Below, in pieces: positions 40,779-50,154 of a DNA stretch of 54,922 nucleotides. The notes below the pieces were generated by a model. It saw nothing but the letters and a program-made list of their open reading frames with translations. It searched no databases and was not told where the DNA came from. Location of the stretch: assembly GCA_021782545.1 (NCBI GenBank), contig JAJXUW010000003.1:1-54922 (forward strand). Direction: 5' to 3'. Source of the stretch: Deltaproteobacteria bacterium (GTDB taxonomy: Bacteria; Desulfobacterota; Desulfuromonadia; Geobacterales; Pseudopelobacteraceae). Within the stretch, counting starts at the first letter, position 1, and every line of letters begins with the position of its first letter. The translations under genes and the position numbers were made by a program.

Positions 40779-42266
40779 CTAATTTTTACTAAGTTTCTCG
40801 ACAAAGGCAGTGGGATATACCATATCGAGAACCTTATCCATGTAGGGCAGCTCTAAAAATTCCATTAATGGGAAGCAGAGCAGAACCAGCAGGTACCCCC
40901 CGGCAACCGCAAAGAGGCGCTTGTCGTGCCTGCGTTGTTCCGCCAGCTGAAGCTGGTCATCAATCCTTGGAATGACGGCCAGTACCGGCAATTGGAACGA
41001 TTTGAGGGACTCACTGCTTTTAAGGGAGCTGTCCATGGTATCGAGCAGATACAACACGCCGAATGCACCGGCAAGGCCAGCGACAATGCCGAGCAACATG
41101 ATCATGAGACGATTGGGACTAACCGGCTTGACAGGCACGATGGCCGGATCAACCACCCTGAAGGTCATGGATTTATCCTGTACCTCCATCTGCTTGCCCA
41201 CTTCCGACTGACCGTGCCGCGCAACAAGCTGGTTATACAGATTTTTTTGATTCTCCTTCTCGATCTGCAACTGCTCAAGGCCGGCCTTGGCGGATGGAAT
41301 ATTTCTCAAGGTCGCCTGATTGGCACCGATATAACGCCGGAGGCTCTCCTCGCTTGCCCGCAATGCCCTGATCTGGGCGTCAACCCTGGTGAGCTCCGGC
41401 GTTACAATAGTTTCACCCTTGACGCTGTTTATCTGGGATTTGAGGCTCTCAATCTCACCTTTGACCCGGATGATCTCCGGATAACTGTCGGTATATTTTG
41501 ATTGCAGCTCCTCCAGTTGCTTCTGCATGGCGCTCAGGGTCCCGCGTAGCGAGGCGTTACCCTTGGAAAGATCCTGCCGGGCTGCCTCGAGCTGACGGCG
41601 CTGTATCTCCAGTTCATGTAATTTTTGCTCGGCCAGAGAGATGCCCTCAAACAATTTGGCCTCATCAATGGCGATAATCCCACCCTTGGCATTTTTGTAT
41701 TGATTGACGGCTGCCTCTGCCTTGTCGAGCTTGTCCTTGAAGGTCTTGATCTGTTCGGACAAGAAGTCTGTCGCCTTATAGGATTCACCCCGTTTTGACG
41801 AGAGGTTTTCCTCGATGTACAGTCTGACCAGGGTATTGACAAAATTCGCGGCCACTTGTGGATTCTGGTCGGTAAAGGAGATAATAAACAGGTTCTTGTC
41901 CTTGACCTTGACATCGATCCTGCTCTGCAGGCTCTTGATCAGCTCCTCGTTGTCCGTTTTCTGGACCCCGGCTGGCATCGTATCAAGACTGTCCACCACC
42001 TTGGTAAGCAACGTCCTGCTGGTTATGGCATAGGTCAAGACCTTGATGGTATCCTCCATAGAGGGTGACACCGTAAGTCCCTTGACCAGTTCGCTGATTA
42101 TGTTCTTTTCAATAAATACCGTGCTGACTGCACGATACTGCCGTGGCAGGAGGAAACTGGCCAGGACGAACAACGTCATAACCAGCAGGCTGATGGCAAT
42201 AAACCATTCCTTCTTTCTGGCTATCAGATGCAAATAGTATTTATAGGTCGGTTGGTTCGTGTACAT
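40779..42266 (-). CDS. XrtA system polysaccharide chain length determinant (Wzz-like)
   Basis: Two TM ends, long coiled-coil, VDPAIVPVKPVSPNRLMIMLLGIVAGLAGAFGVLYLLDTMDSSLKSSESLK. Confidence 0.92.
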   Translation of the reverse strand: MYTNQPTYKYYLHLIARKKEWFIAISLLVMTLFVLASFLLPRQYRAVSTVFIEKNIISELVKGLTVSPSMEDTIKVLTYAITSRTLLTKVVDSLDTMPAGVQKTDNEELIKSLQSRIDVKVKDKNLFIISFTDQNPQVAANFVNTLVRLYIEENLSSKRGESYKATDFLSEQIKTFKDKLDKAEAAVNQYKNAKGGIIAIDEAKLFEGISLAEQKLHELEIQRRQLEAARQDLSKGNASLRGTLSAMQKQLEELQSKYTDSYPEIIRVKGEIESLKSQINSVKGETIVTPELTRVDAQIRALRASEESLRRYIGANQATLRNIPSAKAGLEQLQIEKENQKNLYNQLVARHGQSEVGKQMEVQDKSMTFRVVDPAIVPVKPVSPNRLMIMLLGIVAGLAGAFGVLYLLDTMDSSLKSSESLKSFQLPVLAVIPRIDDQLQLAEQRRHDKRLFAVAGGYLLVLLCFPLMEFLELPYMDKVLDMVYPTAFVEKLSKN

Positions 42267-42286
42267 GGCGGGCCTCTCAAACCAGA

Positions 42287-43096
42287 CTAAAACAGGCTTT
42301 CCTTCACAACGACATAGTCCCCGGGGTTAAGCGCTACATTCTGTTTGAGATCACCATCATACATGAGCGCCTTGGCCCGCACCGTAACGACCTCTTCCCG
42401 CTTGTTGTTTTTTCTGCGGATCGTGACGCCGTTCTGATCGGCGAACTTGGTAAAACCTCCGGCCTCCAGAATCGCCTCCATCACCTTCATCCCTTCCCGG
42501 TACTCAATCGCCTTCGGTGCGTTTACCGCTCCCAAGACATACACACTCTTATCGTACAGCTGCGGTATGAAGAGCGAATCATTGGGCTCAAGCGGAATAT
42601 CATCTTTCATATCGCCCAAGATGTAGAGACGGTGGAAATCCTCCTTGATCTTCGTATCGCCACGTTGCAGATAGGCCCTCCGCAGATCGGCCACCTTGAT
42701 CTCGCCAATACTGCAGAGCAGCTGCAGCAACGTGGTCCGACGCGTGAGATCATAAACTCCCGACTTGACCCCACCGCCAAAGATATAGACCTTGCTGTTG
42801 GTTATCTCGCGGACGCTAACCGTGACGATCGGCTTTTTGACCAAATTTTGCAACTTGGCCGCCAGGGCGTTCTGCAGCTCCAAGGGGGTCAGTCCACTCG
42901 CCGTCACATCGCCCAAAGCGGGCATGGTTATCTTGCCATCGGGGCGCACCCTGACCTGCGTGGACAGGTCCTTGACCCCCCAAACCGAAATATCAAGCCC
43001 ATCCCCTTCGCCGATCACATAATCCTTCGCCTCTGCATGGTTGAACGACAACAGCAACAACAACACAAGACACGCGACAAGAGTTTTCATACGCAC
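42287..43096 (-). CDS. Polysaccharide export (Wza/SLBB) protein, PEP-CTERM type
   Basis: Signal peptide; YVIGEGDGLDISVWGVKDLSTQVRVRPDGKITMPALGDVTASGLTPLEL; SLBB-type repeats. Confidence 0.92.
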   Translation of the reverse strand: MRMKTLVACLVLLLLLSFNHAEAKDYVIGEGDGLDISVWGVKDLSTQVRVRPDGKITMPALGDVTASGLTPLELQNALAAKLQNLVKKPIVTVSVREITNSKVYIFGGGVKSGVYDLTRRTTLLQLLCSIGEIKVADLRRAYLQRGDTKIKEDFHRLYILGDMKDDIPLEPNDSLFIPQLYDKSVYVLGAVNAPKAIEYREGMKVMEAILEAGGFTKFADQNGVTIRRKNNKREEVVTVRAKALMYDGDLKQNVALNPGDYVVVKESLF

Positions 43097-43117
43097 CTCA
43101 CACGGACAGACTACGTG

Positions 43118-44515
43118 TTAACGCCCTCCCCGGCCAAATAACACAACCTTGATGGTCTCCAGGACGATCAGCAGGTCAAGAAACGCCGACAGATTTTTGG
43201 TGTAATAGAGGTCATAGCGCAGCTTTTCTACGGCATCCTCGACACTTGCGCCATAGGGATAACAGACCTGAGCCCAACCGGTCAGGCCCGGCTTTACAAA
43301 ATGGCGCTTTGAGTAATAAGGAATGACCTGTTTCAACTTTTCGACGAATTCAGGACGTTCGGGACGTGGCCCCACAAAACTCATATCGCCGCGCAACACA
43401 TTGAAAAACTGGGGAAGCTCGTCAATACGCGAGGTTCGGAGAAAGACGCCTATTCTGGTTATTCTGGGGTCATTCTCGGTTGACCAGACCGCGCCAGTGG
43501 CCAGTTCTGCGTCCTGTCGCATGGTTCTGAACTTATACAGCACAAAGGTCCGTTCATTGAAACCGGTACGGATCTGCTTAAAAAACAACGGGCCAGGCGA
43601 GTCGACCTTTATAAGCAGGGCGATAATCGGGAAAAAGGGCAGGGTTATCACCAGTCCAAGCAACGAGAGGACGATATCCAGAAAACGCTTGATGACGACA
43701 AACAAGGCGGTTCGACGAAATCCCCCTGAGAAGAAGAACCAACTGGGGTTTATCTGCTCAAGTAACAGTTTTTTGTGTGATCGCTCATAAAAGGTCGGCG
43801 TATCGAGGATCTCTACGCCCCGCATCTTGCACTGCAGTACCTCGCTGACAGGGAATACGCCCCTACGCTCGGATAAGGCCACAACCAGGGCATCAGCCCG
43901 ATACTCTTCTGCCAATTGGGGCAGAAGGGCAGCATCTCCCACCACCGGTTCAGCTTTGGGCTGTCCGGCATGGACGCTGACGCTCGTCTTCTCGTCCTTG
44001 CGGGCGATGCTGGCGGTCTCTGCACCACAAGAAACATAGCCCACAACAAGAGACGGAGAACAACTGGTTAGAGCAATCTCCCCCACTTGGATGGCAAGGG
44101 GGCCTGTCCCGAGCACCAGTATCCGCTGCGGTAGCCGTACATACCCAAAGGCGGTATGCAGGCAAAATTGGCCGGCGGCAAACAGGAATAGGGCCAGCAG
44201 CAGGGTTTCCTTGACCGGTAACAACCAGGGAGTAAGCGCATAGACGATGGAAAAAGGCAGGCAGGCAGCCATACCGGCAAGCACCACACGAATAAACACT
44301 TCCCGCTTGCGGGGTTTCACCGTGCCGTCATAGACATCCATCAGAAACGACGAAAACAGCACGCTCGCGATAAACACAACCACAGCCGTGGCAGAAAGCT
44401 GGTACAGTTCACCATCAGGACCGAATTGGAGCGGTCGCATGGCTAGTGCAGCAGAAAGTGCCGCCACAGCCAGCAGCAAATCACCCAGAAGCTGGACAAG
44501 AACCCGTACTGGCAT
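43118..44515 (-). CDS. Polyprenyl-phosphate sugar-1-phosphate transferase, EpsB/TIGR03013-like
   Basis: Four N-terminal TMs and KRFLDIVLSLLGLVITLPFFPIIALLIKVDSPGPLFFKQIRTGFNERTFVLYKFRTM...LRGDMSFVGPRPERPEF. Confidence 0.93.
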   Translation of the reverse strand: MPVRVLVQLLGDLLLAVAALSAALAMRPLQFGPDGELYQLSATAVVVFIASVLFSSFLMDVYDGTVKPRKREVFIRVVLAGMAACLPFSIVYALTPWLLPVKETLLLALFLFAAGQFCLHTAFGYVRLPQRILVLGTGPLAIQVGEIALTSCSPSLVVGYVSCGAETASIARKDEKTSVSVHAGQPKAEPVVGDAALLPQLAEEYRADALVVALSERRGVFPVSEVLQCKMRGVEILDTPTFYERSHKKLLLEQINPSWFFFSGGFRRTALFVVIKRFLDIVLSLLGLVITLPFFPIIALLIKVDSPGPLFFKQIRTGFNERTFVLYKFRTMRQDAELATGAVWSTENDPRITRIGVFLRTSRIDELPQFFNVLRGDMSFVGPRPERPEFVEKLKQVIPYYSKRHFVKPGLTGWAQVCYPYGASVEDAVEKLRYDLYYTKNLSAFLDLLIVLETIKVVLFGRGGR

Positions 44516-44517
44516 CG

Positions 44518-47163
44518 CTATCGTGCCAACTCGTTAGACAACCTGCGGGCCGTTTCCGCTTCCGAGAACGGGCCGAGGGCCAATGCCTTGTTAAAGGCCT
44601 TAACTGCAGCTACCTTGTTGCCGGTTTGCTTGTACAAAAGTCCAAGATGGTACAGCACTGTTGGTTGGTTGGGGATGAGAGAAGAGGCCTTTTCCAAGAC
44701 TTTTCGGGCATCGCCATATTTTCCATTGACAAACAGGGCATACCCGAGCGTATCCATAACGCCGGCATTACTCGGTTCAAGCCGGTAGGCCTTCATCGCC
44801 AGGCTAAGCGCCTCATGCTTACCGCAAAATCCCTCCGAACAGAGATAAGAAAGGTTATTAAGCGCGGGAACATACTGATCTGAAGGGGCCAGGGCGGCAC
44901 GGTACTTGGCAACGGCCTCACCCTTTTTACCGAGCCTTTGCAGCAGGGCACCCTCGGCATACAGGGCTGGCGGGAATTGCCGTTGTTTTAGTATCTCGTG
45001 ATATGCGGCAAAGGCGGCATCATAGTCTTTGTTGGCGGCCTGAAGATTACCAAGATACAGCAAAACCTGCGGATCCTTCGGGGTAAGCTGGACCGCTTTC
45101 CTCGTTTCGCTGATCGCGGCGCCATAATTCTTATAAAATTCGTATACCGACGCCACCAGCAGGTATCCCCGGGCAGACGTAGGATGTCTCTCGACAATGC
45201 GACGTGCCTGGGCCAACGACTTATCCCGATCCTGCATCATCAGATAAAGCTGCATCTTAAGCGTTATGCCGGCATCGGCATTTATTGCCTCAAGATCATC
45301 AGCCTGCTTGAGTGCGTCCTTAAATTTTTTCTGATCAGCCAGCACTCGGGCGAGCAAATCATACAGCTGAGGGTTGCTGTGGTCGATTTTCAGGCCATCC
45401 TCCAGCACCTGCTGTGCCTTCGAGGGGGCATGTTTTTTTAAATAATACTGGGCTTCGGCGAGATAGGCCGCTGTTTTCTTGGTTGCTTTTGCCCGTTCAT
45501 ATTGGGCCAGGGCCTCTGCATCGTTGCCTGCCGCTTCATACAGGGCTGCCAACTGCAACATCGCCTGCAGGTTGTCAGGACTCCGCTGCAAAAGCGTCTG
45601 ATACTCCCGGATCGCCTGATCATACTTGCCGGATGCGGCGTAGATGGCTGCCAGTCGTTGATAGGCCGGCGCAAATGTAGGGGCAAGCTCCTTGGCCCTT
45701 TGCAAGGACCGAATGCCCTCCTCCTGTCTATTTTCCAGAAACAGTATGGTTGCCATGCCACTATACAACGGCGCATCTGATGCAGAACCCCTCAGACCCG
45801 CTTTGAGCAGTTCGAGGGCCTTGGCTGGTTTGTTCGAACGGAGATAGGCCGATGCCAGCAACAACCTGCTTACCAATTGGTCGGGAGCGACCTGAACCGC
45901 CGTGAACAGTTCCGCCTCTCCTTCAGTTACCTTGCCCGTTGCAAGGTAGTAACGCCCCTTTTTGAGATGTGCATTGGCACTTTGAGGATTGATACGGGTT
46001 GCGTTGTTGAGCGCCCGCAGCCCTTCTTCAAACATCCCTTTGGCCATATAGGCGCTTCCCAGCAGGTTATACGCCTCGGCATCATTCTCATGCTGCTTCA
46101 GCAGTTTGGTGAGCTCAGTGATGGCGTCGTCAGTTCGTTTTTGCGCCATCAGCACGGTGGCAGTCATAAGGCTTGCCTGACGCGATGCCGGTGCATAGTC
46201 AAGGACCTTGCGAAAATTGCTCAGCGCATTTTCAAACTCACCGAGACTGTAGTCGCACAGACCGAGATAATAGTACCCATCCAGAGAGGGGGCGATCTTT
46301 ATCGAATTTTGTATTGACGCTACCGCATCAGCATACTGTTTTCGGTAGTACTGCACCATGCCCTTCAAACGGTAGCCATCTGCCCGTTTGGGAAACTCGC
46401 TTACCAACGTAGCGGCCAGGGCATCGGCCTTGTCCAGCTCCTTCCTGCTGATATAGATGAGTCCTTCCCGGTAACTGGCCAGCGTTTCCGAACGATTGAA
46501 GCCGGTAATTTTCTTGTAGGTGGCCAGGGCGCCGTCAATGTTGCCCTCAATCTGATCGAGTGCAGCCAACATATAATAAGCACGGGTATTTTGAGCATCA
46601 TCCTTAATCACCTGCTGCAACAATTCCCGCGTCTTTTGATTTTGTTTCTGCGCCAGATAAATACTGGCCAATTCAAGTCTGAACGCCTGATTGCCCCGGT
46701 CGGCCTGCGTGGCCTTGATCAAATAACCTTCCGCCTCCTGATACTCTCCCCTGCCTGCCCGTGCCAGTCCCATGACCTCATAGCTTTCGGCATTATTGGG
46801 GTGTTTTACCAGATAGCTTTCGGCCAGCTTAAACGCCTCATCTTCACGCTTGGTTTTGGTGTATAGCCTGGCCAGATCGAGATGTACCTCATCACGGGAT
46901 GGATTCAGCGCCAGAACCTTTAAAAACTCCTTTTCTGCCTGTTCATATTTATGTTGGGCAACAAACGCCTTGGCGAGCTGATAACGTGCATCAAGATAAT
47001 TCTGGTCCTTCTCAAGGGCGCTTTTCAGCAGGACCACCGCAGCTCCGGGGTCCTTGGCCTTCAGCCGTTCGACACCCTCTTGATACAGCTGCTCTTTTGA
47101 TTTACTGCTGCACCCCTGTAGGAGCAGAAGTATGACAATAAGAATGTAACCTTTAAATGACAC
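44518..47163 (-). CDS. prsT: PEP-CTERM system TPR-repeat lipoprotein PrsT
   Basis: GTG 47163 with AGGGAGG SD, lipobox LLLLQGCSS, about 20 TPR repeats; upstream of the EPS operon. Confidence 0.9.
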   Translation of the reverse strand: MSFKGYILIVILLLLQGCSSKSKEQLYQEGVERLKAKDPGAAVVLLKSALEKDQNYLDARYQLAKAFVAQHKYEQAEKEFLKVLALNPSRDEVHLDLARLYTKTKREDEAFKLAESYLVKHPNNAESYEVMGLARAGRGEYQEAEGYLIKATQADRGNQAFRLELASIYLAQKQNQKTRELLQQVIKDDAQNTRAYYMLAALDQIEGNIDGALATYKKITGFNRSETLASYREGLIYISRKELDKADALAATLVSEFPKRADGYRLKGMVQYYRKQYADAVASIQNSIKIAPSLDGYYYLGLCDYSLGEFENALSNFRKVLDYAPASRQASLMTATVLMAQKRTDDAITELTKLLKQHENDAEAYNLLGSAYMAKGMFEEGLRALNNATRINPQSANAHLKKGRYYLATGKVTEGEAELFTAVQVAPDQLVSRLLLASAYLRSNKPAKALELLKAGLRGSASDAPLYSGMATILFLENRQEEGIRSLQRAKELAPTFAPAYQRLAAIYAASGKYDQAIREYQTLLQRSPDNLQAMLQLAALYEAAGNDAEALAQYERAKATKKTAAYLAEAQYYLKKHAPSKAQQVLEDGLKIDHSNPQLYDLLARVLADQKKFKDALKQADDLEAINADAGITLKMQLYLMMQDRDKSLAQARRIVERHPTSARGYLLVASVYEFYKNYGAAISETRKAVQLTPKDPQVLLYLGNLQAANKDYDAAFAAYHEILKQRQFPPALYAEGALLQRLGKKGEAVAKYRAALAPSDQYVPALNNLSYLCSEGFCGKHEALSLAMKAYRLEPSNAGVMDTLGYALFVNGKYGDARKVLEKASSLIPNQPTVLYHLGLLYKQTGNKVAAVKAFNKALALGPFSEAETARRLSNELAR

Positions 47164-47286
47164 GGAAACCTCCCTGGCAAACAAGGCCACTGCGCCTGAC
47201 ACAGCGATCAGCAGGCCTTGATCGTTTGACAACCAGAAGAACGGGTCCTTACTTCAGTAAGACGTTGCACTACAACCTATGTATCA

Positions 47287-47304
47287 TGCAAATATGATGT
47301 TGCA
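47287..47304. promoter_or_regulatory. Inverted repeat TGCAA-N8-TTGCA upstream of prsT (candidate operator)
   Basis: Sequence symmetry only: TGCAAATATGATGTTGCA. Confidence 0.3.
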
Positions 47305-47423
47305 AGGCGTGGCAATGAATAAAATATAGACATGCCTGTTTCCACCGTCTGCGGTCAACAAAACGGAGCTACAGCATGGCATGGCTCTAGGCTGCAAGGT
47401 GTGTGAGAAGGGATAACGACAAG

Positions 47424-47482
47424 GAGCTCAGAGACGGTATTGTCAGAGAAATGCGCACCGGCGTCTAGCGGAGACTGAGCTC
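47424..47482. repeat. Nested inverted repeat next to the GGDEF/EAL stop codon
   Basis: GAGCTCAG (47424-47431)/CTGAGCTC (47475-47482) enclosing AGACG (47432-47436)/CGTCT (47462-47466). Confidence 0.5.
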
Positions 47483-49651
47483 TTAGGCATGGAACCAACT
47501 GGCCTGGGACAGCTCAGATGCCGACACTGGAGAGCTGAAGAAATTCCCCTGCATCTCCTCGCATCCACGTTCATGCAAGAACTGCAACTGGTCTGCCTGT
47601 TCAACGCCTTCAGCCACCACTTGCAGTTTGAGACTCTGCCCCACAGAAATGATTGCCCCTGCGATGTCCGCGTCGTCGTGACAGGTGTGGAGATTGTGGA
47701 TAAAAGAGCGGTCTATTTTCAGCCGGTTGATCGGAAAACGACGCAGATGCGAGAGCGATGAATAACCGGTGCCGAAATCGTCGATAGCCAACTGCACCCC
47801 TTGCCATCTCAACTCATGCAACGTTGCAGACGACTCCTCCGGGTTGTCAAGCAGCGTGTCCTCCGTAACCTCGAGCTCTAAACAGTTTGAGGGAAGACCA
47901 GCAGCAACCAGCGAACGGATTATTAATTCCAGGAGGTCCGGGTGGCGGAACTGCCTGGTCGAGAGATTCACCGAGACAGGAATAGGCCTCCCCCCCATGG
48001 CCTGCCAGCCGGCAGCCTGCATACATGCCGTTTTTATCACCCATTCCCCCAGTGGCACGATCAACCCGGTCTCTTCCGCAAGCGGAATAAATCGCTCAGG
48101 CAGCAGTAGCCCCTGCTCAGGATGATGCCAACGGACAAAGGCCTCCAGGCTGGTGAGACGCTGTTCCCTGACGTTAAACTGAGGCTGGTAATGCAAGGTG
48201 AGTTCATTCCTCTCTATGGCCTGTCGCAGTGCCGCCTCCAGGCTGGCACGTTCGCGCATCCGACGGTTCAGTTCACGGCTGAAAAACTTAAACTTGCCTC
48301 TACCGCTTTCCTTTGCCTGGTACATGGCCATATCAGCGTTCTTTAGCAACGTGTTCACGTCCTGTCCATCATCAGGAAAAAGGGAAATGCCGACGCTCAC
48401 ACCGCTCTGCAGGCTCTGGCCTCCGACCTGAAACGGCTGGGCAAGGGCCGTAATTATCTTTGCAGCAACGGCCGCCACCTGACGCCCATACTGAATGCCA
48501 TTCAATACAACGACAAACTCATCCCCCCCCTGCCGGGCAACGGTATCCGCATCACGGATGCTATCCTTTAATCTTTGCGCCACCTGCTTTAACAACTCAT
48601 CACCAACCGAATGGCCCATGGTGTCATTGACCGTTTTAAACCGATCAAGATCGAGAAAAAGGACACCGGTCTTCAGCTCACTGCGACGGGTCTGCGAAAT
48701 GGCATGTAACAGCCTGTCCTGCAACAGTGTACGGTTGGGAAGACCGGTCAGATTGTCGTAATAGGCCAGCTCCAGAATGTTCTGCTCAGCCTGTTTTTGC
48801 TCCGTAATATCATGGCCGATGCATATGAAACCATCCGCCTTCCCGTCTCGGTCATTCACCACCTTGATCGACCAACCAAACCATTTCTGGGCATTATTAT
48901 CGCCCTGCGGGCCGAACTCTTCATAGCAGGGCTGCTGGTGGCTCATCGCATCCTGCAACCGTTCGAGAATCTGGAGATGGCGTTCACCAGCGATAAGGGG
49001 AAACAACGGAATGTTCACAAGATCCGCCTCGGAGAGGCCGACAAAACGGCTAAACGAAGGGCTTGCAAATTCTATCAATCCTTCGCGGTCAATTTTCACC
49101 ATCAGGTCATTCTGGTTCTCAACCAGCGTCCGGTAACGTGCCTCACTGATGCGTAATGCCTGTTCGACTTGATGATGACGACTGATATCCTGCATGACCA
49201 CTACAAGACAGGGGGTAGCAGTAACGGCAAGACGTTGCAGGTCAACAGAAAGCGGGGTGCTCACCCCTTGGAGTTCAATGCATACCTCGGTACTCTGCGC
49301 CGGGGAGCTACTGTCTTGGAGGAATCTTGAGACCTCGGCGGCAAGCCAGCCGGGCACTACGTCGCACGATAAATCGCAATCGAGGAATGCCCTGGCACTC
49401 TTGTTCCCCAGAAGCAGATGGCGGGTGGGAATGTCGAGCACCACAAGAGCAACCGGAAGTTCCTCAAGCACCTCCTGAAAGAGCGATATGGAGGGCGTAT
49501 CTGCATCGTGCATGAGCATCTCAAGCCCCGACGCGACGGTTGCAATAACCTTGGCCTCAATCTGCCGGTCACAGGCCTCACGCTCAGCCTCACGCTGTTG
49601 CGTCCGCAATGCCTCGAGCTGAGCCTGCAATGTCTGCAGCATTCTGTCCAT
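47483..49651 (-). CDS. PAS-GGDEF-EAL protein
   Basis: RQGGDEFVVVL with upstream RDAD I-site; EAL-type motifs LEAFVRW, DDFGTGYSSLSHLRRFPINRLKIDRSFI, VAEGVE. Confidence 0.92.
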   Translation of the reverse strand: MDRMLQTLQAQLEALRTQQREAEREACDRQIEAKVIATVASGLEMLMHDADTPSISLFQEVLEELPVALVVLDIPTRHLLLGNKSARAFLDCDLSCDVVPGWLAAEVSRFLQDSSSPAQSTEVCIELQGVSTPLSVDLQRLAVTATPCLVVVMQDISRHHQVEQALRISEARYRTLVENQNDLMVKIDREGLIEFASPSFSRFVGLSEADLVNIPLFPLIAGERHLQILERLQDAMSHQQPCYEEFGPQGDNNAQKWFGWSIKVVNDRDGKADGFICIGHDITEQKQAEQNILELAYYDNLTGLPNRTLLQDRLLHAISQTRRSELKTGVLFLDLDRFKTVNDTMGHSVGDELLKQVAQRLKDSIRDADTVARQGGDEFVVVLNGIQYGRQVAAVAAKIITALAQPFQVGGQSLQSGVSVGISLFPDDGQDVNTLLKNADMAMYQAKESGRGKFKFFSRELNRRMRERASLEAALRQAIERNELTLHYQPQFNVREQRLTSLEAFVRWHHPEQGLLLPERFIPLAEETGLIVPLGEWVIKTACMQAAGWQAMGGRPIPVSVNLSTRQFRHPDLLELIIRSLVAAGLPSNCLELEVTEDTLLDNPEESSATLHELRWQGVQLAIDDFGTGYSSLSHLRRFPINRLKIDRSFIHNLHTCHDDADIAGAIISVGQSLKLQVVAEGVEQADQLQFLHERGCEEMQGNFFSSPVSASELSQASWFHA

Positions 49652-49690
49652 GGCCGCCCCTGCATCGCATAAAGCAAACGGTTTGAACCC

Positions 49691-50047
49691 CTAGTTTATG
49701 CAGTCGATCATTTTGTAGGTTTCCATCATGATGTCGTTAAAATCGACCTGTTGCCGCGCAATAAAATTTCTGAGATTTACAAAGGAATTTACATCGATAC
49801 GGTTGATCTGGATGCCCATTCCTCCCGATTGGTCCAGCCACACGACTTCAGCATCAGCCTGAATTTGCTCGGATTGTTGCGGCACAAGCATCACCCGAAT
49901 GGGGTGATGCAGGGGGATGTGGCGCTGGATACGGACGTACAATCCCTGCAGGCTGACATTTGTGGCAATTCCATGAACAGTCTGGTTACCCAAACAGATG
50001 GTTGCCTTAGTTGATGCGTTAACCCGTGTAAAGGCCCGTGTTCCCAT
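49691..50047 (-). CDS. PilZ domain protein
   Basis: RAFTRVNAS (RxxxR) and ATNVSLQGLYV (NxSxxG); Met at 50047. Confidence 0.78.
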   Translation of the reverse strand: MGTRAFTRVNASTKATICLGNQTVHGIATNVSLQGLYVRIQRHIPLHHPIRVMLVPQQSEQIQADAEVVWLDQSGGMGIQINRIDVNSFVNLRNFIARQQVDFNDIMMETYKMIDCIN

Positions 50048-50154
50048 CGCATCGCCTCCCTGGTCGCAAGAAAGTGCCGCTCTATCGTGACGCCAGATCG
50101 AATCAACTTGCGACGTAGCCATGCAAGTGCAATACCGGCATGGGCAAACGGGGG

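Noticed and set aside
47164-47482. Possible c-di-GMP riboswitch upstream of prsT
   Set aside because: No recognisable GEMM core motifs, although the genomic context made it worth checking.
50064-50082. GGCAC-TTTC-TTGC resembling a -24/-12 promoter upstream of the PilZ gene
   Set aside because: GG-GC spacing is one base short, and it sits too close to the start codon at 50047.
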